DNA of 35,730 nt from Prochlorococcaceae cyanobacterium jk18x1bzbins.87 (GTDB taxonomy: Bacteria > Cyanobacteriota > Cyanobacteriia > PCC-6307 > Cyanobiaceae): NCBI GenBank assembly GCA_022826535.1, contig JAJDUS010000115.1, positions 1 to 35,730 on the forward strand, given 5' to 3'. Of the stretch, positions 16,657 through 26,546 are shown one piece after another. Below the pieces are notes generated by a model that ran no database searches, was not told the origin of the DNA, and saw nothing but the letters and a program-made list of their open reading frames with translations. Each line of letters begins with the position of its first letter. Positions within the stretch are counted from its first letter, which is position 1. A program made the translations under genes and the position numbers.

Positions 16657-17964
16657 GTGGTCAGTGTGTTGCTGGACTGGCAGGGATTGGGGAGTCGGTG
16701 GGAGCCAACCCGCTTGACGCGGCGCTTGCCCTTGCTGGCGGGCCTGTTGCTGCTGAGCCTCTTCACCACCCTGCCCTTCCTGAGCCGTTCAGGCATGGTG
16801 CTGCTGCTGCTGGGGGCGGGGCTGCTTTGGCTGTCCTGGAGTGTGCTGGAGCCCCCCGGACCCATGGGATCCATGGGCCACCGGCTGTTGATCTTTCTGG
16901 CCATTGTCATTGTGGCCACAGGGTTTTCGCCGGTGCCCCAGGAGGCGCTGCCGGGTCTTCTCAAACTGGTCCTCTACCTGGGGGTCTGGTCCCTGGCGGC
17001 GCGACTGCTGACACGGCACAGGACCTGGTGGAATCCCATCCTGGCGGGGCTGCTGGCGGGGGGGCTGGCGGAAGCTGTGGTGGCCCTGCGTCAGTTGCAG
17101 GGGGGCGCCATTGCTCTGGCCACATGGTCGGACGAAGCCTCCATCCTCCTGGGGACCGAGCGGCTGTATGGCAGCTTGGGCAACCCCAATCTGCTGGGGG
17201 GGTATCTGGTCCCCATCATTCCCCTGGCCATCGGCGCTGCTCTCCATTGGCGCAGTTGGCCCAGTCGTCTGTTCGCTGCGGTGACCGCAGGGCTGGCAGG
17301 GTTGGCGCTGGCGCTCACCTACAGCCGTGGGGCCTGGCTTGGTCTGGGGGCCGGCTTGGCCTGCTTTGTCCTGTTGTGGGGCTGGTTTGCCCTCCCCAGG
17401 CTCCAGGGGCGGCGACAGGCAATCTTTTGTGGCCTCCTGGTGGGGGCACTGGTGGCGGCTGTGGCCATGGCAGGCGGGCTGGAGCCACTGCGGGTACGGC
17501 TCCTCAGTGGCCTGGCAGGCCGTGGAGATAGCTCCATCAACTTCCGCATCAATGTCTGGATGGCTGCCTGGCAGATGCTGCGGGATTACATCTGGACAGG
17601 CATTGGTCCCGGTCAGGATGCCTTCAATCGGATTTATCCCCTCTATCAACAACCCATGTTTAATGCCCTTAGCGCCTATTCCATGCCCCTTGAACTGGCG
17701 GTGGAGCTTGGTCTTGCCGGGCTGCTGGCGGGGATTGCCATCTTTTGGCATGGCCTCCAGAAGGGCTTGGGCCAACTCAAGGGGACCGTGGCAACAGAGG
17801 GGGGCTGGCCCTCGATCAGCGTCGTGGCCGCTGTGGTGGGCCTTGGGGCCCATGGACTGGTGGACACCATCTTCCTGCGTCCGGAAGTGCAGTTGATCTG
17901 GTGGCTCTGTATTGCCTTCCTGGCCACTCAACAACAGCCCCACCGTTCCCACGTCAAAGCATGA
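16657..17964 (+). CDS. ictB: IctB-like membrane protein (O-antigen ligase superfamily)
   Basis: A 435-residue polytopic protein with about ten to twelve hydrophobic helices. Cyanobacterial IctB was proposed to be involved in inorganic carbon accumulation but belongs to the Wzy/WaaL O-antigen ligase superfamily, so the substrate is not settled. Family marks are GSLGNPNLLGGYL, LALTYSRGAWLGLG, the SSINFRINVW segment, TGIGPGQDAFNRIYP and GLGAHGLVDTIFLRP. The GTG start at 16657 lies 14 bp after trmB. The stop overlaps a small ATG-initiated frame leading towards leuC. Confidence 0.8.
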   Translation: MVSVLLDWQGLGSRWEPTRLTRRLPLLAGLLLLSLFTTLPFLSRSGMVLLLLGAGLLWLSWSVLEPPGPMGSMGHRLLIFLAIVIVATGFSPVPQEALPGLLKLVLYLGVWSLAARLLTRHRTWWNPILAGLLAGGLAEAVVALRQLQGGAIALATWSDEASILLGTERLYGSLGNPNLLGGYLVPIIPLAIGAALHWRSWPSRLFAAVTAGLAGLALALTYSRGAWLGLGAGLACFVLLWGWFALPRLQGRRQAIFCGLLVGALVAAVAMAGGLEPLRVRLLSGLAGRGDSSINFRINVWMAAWQMLRDYIWTGIGPGQDAFNRIYPLYQQPMFNALSAYSMPLELAVELGLAGLLAGIAIFWHGLQKGLGQLKGTVATEGGWPSISVVAAVVGLGAHGLVDTIFLRPEVQLIWWLCIAFLATQQQPHRSHVKA

Positions 17965-18083
17965 CCCCCGCTGCCCTGGCGGAGCCACGGGCCATGGTGA
18001 CGGATCATGGGTTTGATGCTACCTTGGACGTGGTTCTTTCTTGGCTACGGGATCATCCCCTTGAGCACAGGCACGCTCTATGA
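17961..18083 (+). CDS. Possible small 40-residue protein between ictB and leuC
   Basis: ATG 17961 overlaps the ictB stop in an ATGA junction. The frame runs 40 codons to TGA 18083, overlapping the proposed leuC TTG start (18061) by 23 bp in another frame. The peptide is amphipathic with a [11 protein letters not shown] segment. I recognise no family and see no clear Shine-Dalgarno. It may be a translational-coupling leader or chance. Confidence 0.25.
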   Translation: MTPAALAEPRAMVTDHGFDATLDVVLSWLRDHPLEHRHAL

Positions 18084-19500
18084 CAAGGTCTGGGAACTGC
18101 ATCGGGTGGCGGAGTTGCCAGGTGGTCAGACCCAGTTGTTCATTGGCCTGCACCTCATCCATGAGGTGACCAGTCCCCAGGCGTTCGCCATGCTGAAGGA
18201 GCAGAGCCTGAGGGTGCGTCATCCTGAGCGCACCGTGGCCACGGTGGATCATATTGTCCCCACCACGGATCAGGGCCGGCCCCTGGCCGATCCCCTGGCT
18301 GAGGCCATGCTCAGCGCCCTGGAGAAGAACTGTGCAGACCATGGCCTGCGTCTCTATGGCTTTGACAGTGGCCGACAGGGAATTGTCCATGTCATTGCTC
18401 CGGAGTTGGGGCTGAGCCAGCCGGGCATGACCATTGCCTGTGGCGATTCCCACACCTCAACCCATGGCGCTTTTGGCGCCATTGCCTTCGGGATTGGCAC
18501 CACCCAGGTTCGTGATGTGCTGGCAAGCCAAAGCCTGGCTCTGGACAAGCTGAAAGTGCGCAGGATTTCCATTCACGGATCCCTCGCCCCTGGGGTCTTT
18601 GCCAAGGACGTGGCCCTGCACGTCATTCGCCGTCTTGGGGTGAAATCCGGCGTTGGCTATGCCTATGAATTCTCCGGGAGTTGCGTTGCCGCCATGGCCA
18701 TGGAGGAGCGCATGACCCTGTGCAACATGGCCATTGAAGCGGGAGCACGCTGTGGCTATGTCAATCCCGATCAGGTGTGTTTCGACTACCTCCGCCATCG
18801 ACCCTGTGCCCCCAGTGGGGCAGCATGGCGCCGTGCCGTGACCTGGTGGCGCAGCCTCGCCAGCGATGGGGATGCCGTCTATGACGACCAGGTGACCATG
18901 GATGCTGGGGAGATTGCCCCCACCGTCACATGGGGCATTACGCCAGCGCAAGCCATGGCTGTGGATGAGATCATTCCCGCACCCAATCAACTGCCGCCTG
19001 GGGAGCGACCTCTGGCGCAAGAGGCCTATCGCTATATGGACCTGCAGCCAGGAGAGCCCATTGCGGGCACACCTGTGGATGTTTGCTTCATCGGGAGCTG
19101 CACCAATGGCCGCCTCAGTGATCTGCGGGATGCGGCGCTGGTGGTCAAGGGGCGACAGGTGGCCGATGGCATGAAAGCGTTTGTGGTCCCTGGTTCTCAA
19201 CAGGTGGCCTGGGCCGCGGAGGAGGAGGGTCTGGATGCCGTTTTTGCCCAGGCAGGATTTGAGTGGCGCCGGCCCGGCTGCTCCATGTGTCTTGCCATGA
19301 ACCCGGACCGGCTGGAGGGGCGTCAACTCAGCGCCAGCTCCAGTAACCGGAATTTCAAAGGGCGTCAAGGTTCAGCGTCTGGCCGCACCCTGCTGATGAG
19401 TCCGGCTATGGTGGCTGCGGCGGCAATCAGCGGTGTGGTTACCGATGTGCGCACCCTGCTGGGCAACGCCGAGGACACCAGAACGGGACCTGTTGAATGA
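18061..19500 (+). CDS. leuC: 3-isopropylmalate dehydratase large subunit
   Basis: The [4Fe-4S] aconitase-family enzyme that isomerises 2- to 3-isopropylmalate in leucine synthesis. TTG 18061 gives the family opening [15 protein letters not shown] and 479 residues; the frame also extends to ATG 18007, but that N-terminus is unlike homologues. Diagnostic segments are [16 protein letters not shown], the [14 protein letters not shown] block and the cluster cysteines in IGSCTNGR and GCSMC. It overlaps leuD by 4 bp (ATGA), so the two subunits are translationally coupled. Confidence 0.95.
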   Translation: MSTGTLYDKVWELHRVAELPGGQTQLFIGLHLIHEVTSPQAFAMLKEQSLRVRHPERTVATVDHIVPTTDQGRPLADPLAEAMLSALEKNCADHGLRLYGFDSGRQGIVHVIAPELGLSQPGMTIACGDSHTSTHGAFGAIAFGIGTTQVRDVLASQSLALDKLKVRRISIHGSLAPGVFAKDVALHVIRRLGVKSGVGYAYEFSGSCVAAMAMEERMTLCNMAIEAGARCGYVNPDQVCFDYLRHRPCAPSGAAWRRAVTWWRSLASDGDAVYDDQVTMDAGEIAPTVTWGITPAQAMAVDEIIPAPNQLPPGERPLAQEAYRYMDLQPGEPIAGTPVDVCFIGSCTNGRLSDLRDAALVVKGRQVADGMKAFVVPGSQQVAWAAEEEGLDAVFAQAGFEWRRPGCSMCLAMNPDRLEGRQLSASSSNRNFKGRQGSASGRTLLMSPAMVAAAAISGVVTDVRTLLGNAEDTRTGPVE

Positions 19501-20105
19501 CGCCAGCGCCCATCACCCTTGTGGAAGGCAGGGGGATTGCCCTCCAAGGCCATGACATTGACACGGATCGTATTATTCCAGCCCGGTTTCTGAAAAGCAT
19601 CAGCTTTGCAGGGCTGGGTAACCATGTCTTTGCCGATGACCGCGCCGCCACGGGAGGATGCCATCCCTTTGATCGCCCAGAGCACCAGGGGGCCAGGATG
19701 TTGGTGGTCAACCGGAATTTTGGCTGCGGCTCCAGCCGTGAACATGCCCCCCAGGCCCTGCGCCGCTGGGGCATCACCGCTGTGATTGGCGAAAGCTTTG
19801 CGGAGATTTTTGCCAGCAACTGCCTGGCCCTGGGGATGCCCTGTCTTCGGGGGGAGGCAGGGGCCATTGGGGAAATCCAGCAGTTGATCCAGGAGCAGCC
19901 CGGCGTTGACTTTTGCCTGCCCCTTGCGACATCCACCCTCCACGGGCTGGACCGCCATTGGCCCCTGATGATGGAGAGTGGCCCGCAAACCATGCTCCTG
20001 AGTGGCTGCTGGGATGCCACAGGCCTCCTCCTCAGCCATGGGGATGAATTGAGGCGCACAGCCCTACGGCTCCCTTATTTCCATAACTTTGCATCAACAC
20101 GTTGA
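19497..20105 (+). CDS. leuD: 3-isopropylmalate dehydratase small subunit
   Basis: Swivel-domain subunit that completes the isopropylmalate isomerase with LeuC. It has 202 residues from ATG 19497. Family segments are [54 protein letters not shown] and a late LPYFHNF tail. Its TGA (20103-20105) abuts the stop codon of the convergent DUF3769 gene with no spacer. Confidence 0.95.
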   Translation: MTPAPITLVEGRGIALQGHDIDTDRIIPARFLKSISFAGLGNHVFADDRAATGGCHPFDRPEHQGARMLVVNRNFGCGSSREHAPQALRRWGITAVIGESFAEIFASNCLALGMPCLRGEAGAIGEIQQLIQEQPGVDFCLPLATSTLHGLDRHWPLMMESGPQTMLLSGCWDATGLLLSHGDELRRTALRLPYFHNFASTR

Positions 20106-22445
20106 TCATTGATTGTCTCTTATCCAAGATGATGGTGTGTATGGTATAAAGGGAGTTCCTGTGCCACCCCAGGTAAAGCTATTAAGGCTGATCTGTATGC
20201 CACCCAGTCTACGCTCTGGACTATAAAATAAGCCCATACCATAGGCCCGTCGTTGCCATTTTAACTCAAAGAGGGAATCAACTCTTCTGCCATAGTTTTC
20301 TGATCTCCCATCCACATTGTAGGACATGCTTGCTCCCAAAAGTAGGGGGCCAGCCAACTGCTGGGTCCATGAGACATGGAGCAAACCCAAATCCACTGCC
20401 CGATCAAAGCTAAGTTGACTGAGCTCTTCAATGACGGAAACACTGCCGCCAATGGAGAGATTTGTATAGTCAAGATAGGGTCGACTAAAATGGCCTGCTA
20501 TCACATCAGACAACAGGCCAAACGTATAGTATCTCTGGCCACTTCTATCACCATAACTTGATGACTGAGTAATCAAAAATGTCTTCAGTGAAACTTCAGG
20601 ACGAATTGGGCTTGGAACGTAGCGCAGGGCTTGGGTGGGATCCTTCAGGTTCTCACCTTGCCAAATGGGCAAGATGGAAGCAAGGCGTGCATATCCAGAC
20701 GCACGCCATGTCTTCCCCGATAGATCTTCTGTATCAAAGACCGTGGTGTTGATGTTTTGCAGGCCCAATCTCCAGAACAGGCGATTGCCCAGGGAGCCCA
20801 ATGGTGGAAGCTGGACATCCTTCTCCAGAAATCCACCAAAAGCCGTATAGACATCCTGCTCCCCCAGCGAGCCATTCCAGACACTAAAACGATAGTCGGC
20901 GCTGAGGGTGGCCCTGGTCTCCCCCAGCAAGGGCAGTGTTAATGGGTGGAAGAGTTTGGCCTCGGCACGGGTGCCGTTCGCAAGGTGATGGGGAGAGAGG
21001 GTGGAGAGGTCTGCGTTCAGTTGGAGTTCCCCTGCCGGTCCCATCGGACGACGATAGCGAACATCCAAGCCAAAAAGATCGCCGGCGGAGATGACTTGCT
21101 GGATGGAATCAGCCTCGGGAGAACCATGGCCGACAGGATAGACATCGGTCCTGCCGCTCACGGCTCGGCCCAGCATCAACTGAGGCTTCAGGATCAACGC
21201 GCCGCCAAGAATGGGATAGGGTACCAAGCCGTGCTGAATATAGAGACCATCGCGCCGATCCTCATCGCTGAGAACAGCCCAGGATGGGCCGCCGGATGGG
21301 CCATCGTTGTTGAGGACAATGCGACGCGGTAGCGGTATGGACAGCCTCCCATCCAGCAGCCCCCGGTTCGTAGCACTGGTGAGCACAAGTGAACCGTCCG
21401 ATTGCTCTCGGACTTGACTATCCCGACCTTCCAGAATTAATTGGGCCGGCGTCAGTGGATCATTGGTGAGCACAACCAGGGGACTGCTCCATGTCTCTGG
21501 CGTGAGAACGAGGGCCTTGGCTTGAAAACGCCAGTGGCTGATCTCAGCCCACTCCTGTTCCGCAATCTGACGCCGCTCCAGGATCCTGAAGGCGGGTGGA
21601 ATCACCGGATCATCTCTTCTCTCCTCCTCCTCTGTCTCGCCAAGCTGGTTCCTGCCCCCAAAACCCAAGCGGTATTCCAGTTGCAGTCCGGTTTTGGATG
21701 TGACTCCATGGACCCGCTGATTCCACTTCTCTTCAAGGGTTGGCTCCCCCTTGGAGCCGGATGTCAACCACTCCTGCAGGTGGTCCTGGTCCTGATGGCG
21801 CTGGCCATGGCCATCAGGATTGGGGCAGCCCAGGGGCGGCACAAGGATTGGCTGGCCCATGGCGGCCTGGTCCATGGACCGGCCCGGATCAGGGGGCTGC
21901 AGGGGGGGACAGGCCATGGGTGGTAACTGGGCCCATGGGTCGCCTGGATCAACTGCTCCCGATTGAGGGATTGGCTGGGCTTGTGAATTCCTGAAGTTGA
22001 GATCTGCGGCGTGGCGGTCAAAGTTGATCACCCCATACACATCCCGCAACTCCCCTTCCTGGGTCTCCAGATTGTAGCGCAACGTACTGGCCTGGATGTA
22101 CTGGGATCCCCGCCAAAAACGCACGGCTCCGGTGGCTGTTAACAGCCCGGTGCCCCGCCCATAGGTGACCCGCTCCGCCGCCAGATCACCACTGGCAAGT
22201 TTTAACCGTACATTCCCCTCTGCCACCAGGTGGCCCTGCTGGAGGCTGGCGTATTGGCGGTCCGCACGGATGGCGAGATTCAAGTTGTCCCAACTGGTGG
22301 GACTGCTCCTGGGGCTTTCACTGGCAGAGTCCCCACGGACAGGCGTCAGGGCTTCCGTGCTCAAAGCAGGGTTGCAACCCAACCATCCCGCGCCTGCCAC
22401 CACAAGGAGGCAGGCAAAACGCAAGCAATCAGCCAACAACCTCAA
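20106..22445 (-). CDS. LptD/OstA-like outer membrane protein (DUF3769)
   Basis: A 779-residue exported protein. An N-terminal signal segment (LLADCLRFACLLVVAGAGWL) is followed by an OstA/LptA-like beta-jellyroll (NLNLAIRADRQY...LVAEGNVRLKLASGDLAAERVTYG, about residues 50-150). A proline-rich linker and a long beta-strand-rich C-terminal barrel follow. The family is DUF3769, the cyanobacterial counterpart of LptD, expected to deliver lipopolysaccharide to the outer leaflet. The start is a TTG at 22445 with a GAGGG immediately before it; a second TTG three codons on is possible. The last 600 bp (20106-20700) are visibly less GC-rich than the rest. It lies downstream of psbI. Confidence 0.82.
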   Translation of the reverse strand: MRLLADCLRFACLLVVAGAGWLGCNPALSTEALTPVRGDSASESPRSSPTSWDNLNLAIRADRQYASLQQGHLVAEGNVRLKLASGDLAAERVTYGRGTGLLTATGAVRFWRGSQYIQASTLRYNLETQEGELRDVYGVINFDRHAADLNFRNSQAQPIPQSGAVDPGDPWAQLPPMACPPLQPPDPGRSMDQAAMGQPILVPPLGCPNPDGHGQRHQDQDHLQEWLTSGSKGEPTLEEKWNQRVHGVTSKTGLQLEYRLGFGGRNQLGETEEEERRDDPVIPPAFRILERRQIAEQEWAEISHWRFQAKALVLTPETWSSPLVVLTNDPLTPAQLILEGRDSQVREQSDGSLVLTSATNRGLLDGRLSIPLPRRIVLNNDGPSGGPSWAVLSDEDRRDGLYIQHGLVPYPILGGALILKPQLMLGRAVSGRTDVYPVGHGSPEADSIQQVISAGDLFGLDVRYRRPMGPAGELQLNADLSTLSPHHLANGTRAEAKLFHPLTLPLLGETRATLSADYRFSVWNGSLGEQDVYTAFGGFLEKDVQLPPLGSLGNRLFWRLGLQNINTTVFDTEDLSGKTWRASGYARLASILPIWQGENLKDPTQALRYVPSPIRPEVSLKTFLITQSSSYGDRSGQRYYTFGLLSDVIAGHFSRPYLDYTNLSIGGSVSVIEELSQLSFDRAVDLGLLHVSWTQQLAGPLLLGASMSYNVDGRSENYGRRVDSLFELKWQRRAYGMGLFYSPERRLGGIQISLNSFTWGGTGTPFIPYTPSSWIRDNQ

Positions 22446-22503
22446 CCCTCAAGACCGCTGGTGAAAGGGGTGTTGTGGCCTGTCGCGGAACGGTTGTCCG
22501 GGC

Positions 22504-22623
22504 TCACTCCTCCAGATCCTTGCGGCTCGGGGTGCGGCTGGGATCACTGGCCAGGAAGCCGAACACAAACAGACCAATGAAAAAGAAAACAACAGCGTAG
22601 ACGGAGATCTTGAGAGCAAGCAT
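22504..22623 (-). CDS. psbI: Photosystem II reaction center protein I
   Basis: A 39-residue single-helix subunit next to D1 in photosystem II. The sequence [21 protein letters not shown] is the conserved transmembrane helix, with the tail [14 protein letters not shown] matching the family. The start is ATG 22623. It is divergent from the alpha-mannosidase gene across 135 bp and is followed 58 bp later by the DUF3769 gene. Confidence 0.97.
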   Translation of the reverse strand: MLALKISVYAVVFFFIGLFVFGFLASDPSRTPSRKDLEE

Positions 22624-22758
22624 GGTGGTGGTGGGACAGAAACAGGAACGCACAAGGATCCATGGGTTGGATCCCGATGCCTGGCCCATCCTATGATCCC
22701 CGGGCAGAAGGGAGACCTTGGTCCATAGTCTTTTGCAAAGCCTGGCGGCAGTCCAACC

Positions 22759-25620
22759 ATGATCCAGGCGGGAGCGTTTAACCTAAGCCCAGGGAATCCT
22801 TCTTGGCGGTTGGATTTGCAACAGCACTGGCGTCTGGAGACAGGGGCGCCGGCGCTGGCCCATTGCCGCCGCCTGCCCCTTCGTCGGGACTGGCAGGCCC
22901 GTGGTAATCTGGTCTGGCCCCGGGGTGGCTGTCCACTCCGCCTGGATTGCGTCCTGACGGCGCCATTGTCTTGGCAAGGCCTGTCCCGTGCGGCAGTCAT
23001 CCCTCGGCTGGAGTTGCTGTGGTGGGCAGAGATGGCTGTGCTCAAGGTGGATGGAATCCTCCAGCGCCACGGCGATCTCTTTGCCAACAGGTGTCGCCTG
23101 CCCCTGCCGGGCCGCTGGTTGGCGGGTACGCCCCTGCTGCTGGAACTGGAACTCCACAGCCCTTGCCATGAGGAGGGTGCTCTGTGTCACAGCGCGGTGG
23201 TGCTGGAGCCGCGCCGCCATGATGAGGATCCGCTCCACCTCTTGAGGGACCCGGAAGCAGACCTCACCACCCAGGAGGGCAATGCAGGCGCAGGGCAGAC
23301 CTGTCCCCGGGACGATCACGTCACCTTTCTGAGCCATGCCCATCTGGACCTGGCCTGGCTCTGGCCCGTCGCGGAAACCTGGCGGGCCGCAGTGGACACC
23401 TTCACCAGTGTGCTGAACCTGATGGAGGAGCACACTGACCTCTGCTTTGGCCACTCCACACCAGCCCTTTATGCCTGGTTGCAACAGCATCGGCCAGCCC
23501 TTTGGCATCGCATCCATGCCGTTGCGGAGGCTGGTCGCTGGGAGCCTTTGTGTGGTCCCTGGGTGGAAATGGACTGTGTGCTCATCAGCACCGTTTCCTT
23601 ACACCGCCAACTGGAGGCGGGGCAGCACTGGAGTCGGCAGCACTTCCCCCAATGGCGCCATGACCTGGCCTGGTTGCCGGATAGCTTTGGATTTGCCGCA
23701 GGTCTTCCCCAGGTCCTGGAGCGCCATGGCATTCGCTGGTTTCTGACCACCAAACTGAGCTGGAATGACCGGAACCCCTTCCCCCATCGCCTGTTCCGCT
23801 GGCGTGACCCCAGTGGGGCCGAAGTGCTGGCGCTGCTACCCGGCCCCATCGGGGGGACCGGGGACCCACAGGCAATCCGGCAGGCCCACGGGGAGTGGCG
23901 CGCCCGGACTGGTGTTCACAACAGCCTCTGGCTGCCAGGCGTGGGCAACCATGGGGGCGGCCCCAATCAGGATCTGATGGATCAGTTGCAGCTTTGGTGG
24001 GGTCACCCCCAGCTGCCCCGGTATCGCCATGGCACGCTGCGCAGTTGGTTGGAGGCGCTCAAACCCCTGGCCGCGACATCACCGGTGTGGGCCGATGAGC
24101 TTTATCTGGAACTTCACCGTGGCTGCACCACCACCCACCCCGATCAGAAGCGCCATAACCGCACTGCTGAACGGCTACTGCTGGAGGCTGAGCGGGTGTT
24201 GTGGTGGGCCCAGCGCATGGGTCATGGTGAGTGCCCGGAGGCGGAAGGTTGGAGCTGCCTCGCCCAACAGCTTCAGCGCTGCTGGCAAACACTCCTGTTT
24301 CACCAGTTCCATGATCTCCTGCCCGGCACCGCCACCGGCGAGGTGTTTGCCCAGTTGGAAGGTGGATGGCGACGCCTGAGGCGCCAGGCCAGCCATCTCC
24401 GTGATCAGGCTCTGCACAAGCTTCTGGGAACCGGGCCTCGGGGTGGGCATCCATCAGCAGAGGGGGATCATTGGGTGGCTCTCCAGTTCCAACCGGCTGG
24501 TCCCTGGCCACGGGTGGTGCGTCTCCCCCGGTCCCGGCGCCGTCAGGTGCTTTCCCCCATGGCGGGTATGGGGTGTTGGTGGTTTCAAGACGTGTCCGGG
24601 GGGGGCGAACCTCCCCTCCACCCAGTGGTCATCCGTCAAACTGCAACTCCTGACCACTGGCAACTCGGCAATGGCCTCTGCACCGTGCGGTGCGGTCCTG
24701 AAGGTGTCCTGCAACTCTTTTCCCCAAGCGGTCACCAGGTTCTGGCGGACCCTTTGGTGTTTGGCCGTTGGCGGGATCGGGGTGAGTATTGGGATGCTTG
24801 GGATCTGGCCCCTGATCACCGCCAGCATCCCCTTGGCGACGTGACGCTGGGCCCGCCCGAGGTGCTGGAGCAGAATCCTTGCATGGTGAGACTGGTTTGG
24901 CGCGGCACCTTTGGACAGAGTCGTCTCAGCATGATGGCGTGCCTTGCTGCAGGCAGTCCCTACCTGGAACTCCGCTTGAGCGTCAACTGGCGTCAGGCCC
25001 ATGAGTTGCTGAGCCTGGAGATGGACATGGCCCAGCCCCCGGAGCGCTGGGCAGCTGATACACCGGGGGGGGTGATTGAACGCCCGGCGCGACCACAGAC
25101 GGCACGGGAACGGAGCCGCTGGCACTGTGCAGTCACCAGTTGGGTGGCCCTGCCGCAACAGAAGGGGGGGCTGGCGGTACTCCTGGATGGTCCCCAGGGG
25201 ATCCATGTGCAGGAGAACCATCTGGGCGTGGCCCTGCTGCGGGGGGCCACATGGCCTGATCCGGGGGCAGACCGGGGTTGGTGGCGACAGCGGTTGGGAC
25301 TCATGCCCCTTGATGGGGGCTGGTGTGAGAACCATGTTCCGGCAGCGGCGGATCACCTGCGCTGGCCCCTCTGGCAACGCCCCCTACCCCTTGCACAGCG
25401 CCCTGCTGGAACACGGCAGGTGTGGTTCCCCTGGCCGGAGTGCCCCCAGCGACTCCTGGAACTGAAGCCAACAGGGGAGGGCCGGGGGGCCCAGCTCACC
25501 CTGCAGCAGTTGGCGCCTTGGCGGGACCGTCTTACCTGGTTGGCGCCTTTCTCGGCTGCTGAACTCAAGCCACTACAGCCATGGGAGATCCGCAGGGTGC
25601 CCCTGGCGGACAGGGTTTAG
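22759..25620 (+). CDS. Glycoside hydrolase family 38 alpha-mannosidase
   Basis: A 953-residue enzyme predicted to cleave alpha-mannosides. The GH38 catalytic domain shows the zinc-binding HAHLD (residues 193-197, within [13 protein letters not shown]), the nucleophile Asp308 in WLPDSFGF, and a later [10 protein letters not shown] zinc-histidine segment. A middle helical bundle and a large beta-sandwich C-terminal region follow, as in the family. There is no signal peptide, so it is probably cytosolic, where it could turn over mannosyl-glycans or compatible-solute derivatives; the substrate is inferred only by family. ATG 22759 is used. The stop overlaps the psbN stop by 3 bp on the other strand. 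Confidence 0.92.
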   Translation: MIQAGAFNLSPGNPSWRLDLQQHWRLETGAPALAHCRRLPLRRDWQARGNLVWPRGGCPLRLDCVLTAPLSWQGLSRAAVIPRLELLWWAEMAVLKVDGILQRHGDLFANRCRLPLPGRWLAGTPLLLELELHSPCHEEGALCHSAVVLEPRRHDEDPLHLLRDPEADLTTQEGNAGAGQTCPRDDHVTFLSHAHLDLAWLWPVAETWRAAVDTFTSVLNLMEEHTDLCFGHSTPALYAWLQQHRPALWHRIHAVAEAGRWEPLCGPWVEMDCVLISTVSLHRQLEAGQHWSRQHFPQWRHDLAWLPDSFGFAAGLPQVLERHGIRWFLTTKLSWNDRNPFPHRLFRWRDPSGAEVLALLPGPIGGTGDPQAIRQAHGEWRARTGVHNSLWLPGVGNHGGGPNQDLMDQLQLWWGHPQLPRYRHGTLRSWLEALKPLAATSPVWADELYLELHRGCTTTHPDQKRHNRTAERLLLEAERVLWWAQRMGHGECPEAEGWSCLAQQLQRCWQTLLFHQFHDLLPGTATGEVFAQLEGGWRRLRRQASHLRDQALHKLLGTGPRGGHPSAEGDHWVALQFQPAGPWPRVVRLPRSRRRQVLSPMAGMGCWWFQDVSGGGEPPLHPVVIRQTATPDHWQLGNGLCTVRCGPEGVLQLFSPSGHQVLADPLVFGRWRDRGEYWDAWDLAPDHRQHPLGDVTLGPPEVLEQNPCMVRLVWRGTFGQSRLSMMACLAAGSPYLELRLSVNWRQAHELLSLEMDMAQPPERWAADTPGGVIERPARPQTARERSRWHCAVTSWVALPQQKGGLAVLLDGPQGIHVQENHLGVALLRGATWPDPGADRGWWRQRLGLMPLDGGWCENHVPAAADHLRWPLWQRPLPLAQRPAGTRQVWFPWPECPQRLLELKPTGEGRGAQLTLQQLAPWRDRLTWLAPFSAAELKPLQPWEIRRVPLADRV

Positions 25621-25766
25621 TCCTCATGGTCATCGAAGGGGTCGCTCAAGCGCTGGGCAGGGGGACCAAAGGCGGTGTAGATGCCAAATCCGGTGAGGCC
25701 CACCAGCACGGCGAGCACCACCAGACCGAAGCCGAGTCCTGGCGACAGGGTCAAAATTTGGCTCAT
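25617..25766 (-). CDS. psbN: Photosystem II assembly protein PsbN
   Basis: A 49-residue single-helix protein needed for photosystem II repair and assembly. A hydrophobic helix (GLVVLAVLVGLTGFGIYTAFG) is followed by [15 protein letters not shown], whose DPFDDHED end is the PsbN hallmark. The start is ATG 25766. It is divergent from psbH (start 25855), the normal arrangement in cyanobacteria and chloroplasts, with an 88-bp shared regulatory region. It ends over the last codon of the alpha-mannosidase gene. Confidence 0.95.
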   Translation of the reverse strand: MSQILTLSPGLGFGLVVLAVLVGLTGFGIYTAFGPPAQRLSDPFDDHED

Positions 25767-25854
25767 TCCATCACAGGCTGCAAAGGATGCCGCGACTAAC
25801 CGCGGCGAGGGTTTAGGCTAACCATCCAAATCCCTGTGCTGGAGCTTGCCACCC

Positions 25855-26055
25855 ATGCCCCAACGGACCCGTCTAGGAGATTTACTACGCCCCCTCAACT
25901 CTGAATACGGAAAAGTGGTTCCCGGTTGGGGCACGACCACAGTTATGGGAATCTTCATGCTCCTGTTTTTCGTGTTTCTGCTGGTCATTCTGCAGATTTA
26001 CAACCAGTCCCTCCTCCTCAATGGGGTCAATGTGAACTGGAGCGGTCTGGGGTAG
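25855..26055 (+). CDS. psbH: Photosystem II phosphoprotein / reaction center protein H
   Basis: A 66-residue single-helix subunit at the CP47 side of photosystem II. ATG 25855 has GGAG 10 nt upstream. Family marks are [25 protein letters not shown] and the helix [21 protein letters not shown] with the NGVNVNW tail. It is divergent from psbN and followed by tatA after 136 bp. Confidence 0.97.
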   Translation: MPQRTRLGDLLRPLNSEYGKVVPGWGTTTVMGIFMLLFFVFLLVILQIYNQSLLLNGVNVNWSGLG

Positions 26056-26191
26056 GTGGCGGCGCCCTATGGTCTCCTGGTCCCCAGGGGAATCCCGGGA
26101 GTGATGGGTTGGGTCATGGCGATCCACGGCATCAACAACTGCCCCTCCATTCCCTAGGCTTTGCTTGCGGTTATCCCTCGGCGGTGAGTCC

Positions 26192-26494
26192 ATGAGCGTG
26201 TTTGGTGTAGGCCTGCCGGAGATGGCTGTCATTGCCGTCATCGGTCTGTTGATTTTCGGCCCCAAGAAGCTGCCGGAGTTGGGGCGTAGCCTTGGCAAAA
26301 CCCTCAAGGCGTTCCAGTCGGCATCCCAGGAGTTCAGCAACGTTGTCATGGCAGAGGCCAATGCTGTGGAAACGCCCGTGTCCAAGCCTGTGTCCACAAC
26401 CCGGCCAATCACCTCTGTCGCCGTGGCGCCGGCCGAGCCGGAGAACACACCCGGGCAACAGGATAGCCTTAAGGAGGGGGACAAGAAGGCCTAA
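26192..26494 (+). CDS. tatA: Sec-independent protein translocase protein TatA/B-type
   Basis: Single-helix pore subunit of the twin-arginine translocase, which moves folded proteins across the thylakoid or plasma membrane. It has 100 residues from ATG 26192. The helix EMAVIAVIGLLIFGPKKLPEL contains the FGP hinge, followed by the amphipathic GRSLGKTLKAFQSAS segment and a polar, proline-rich tail. An upstream TTG at 26165 in frame gives an N-terminus unlike the family. It is between psbH and pth. Confidence 0.92.
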   Translation: MSVFGVGLPEMAVIAVIGLLIFGPKKLPELGRSLGKTLKAFQSASQEFSNVVMAEANAVETPVSKPVSTTRPITSVAVAPAEPENTPGQQDSLKEGDKKA

Positions 26495-26546
26495 GGGGCT
26501 GCCGCCTGGGCATGTCCAACACATCCAAGACAAGAGACGCCACACC

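Noticed and set aside
16789-17988. Minus-strand open frame of about 399 codons
   Set aside because: Antisense to the IctB-like gene; glutamine- and proline-rich translation typical of a shadow frame.
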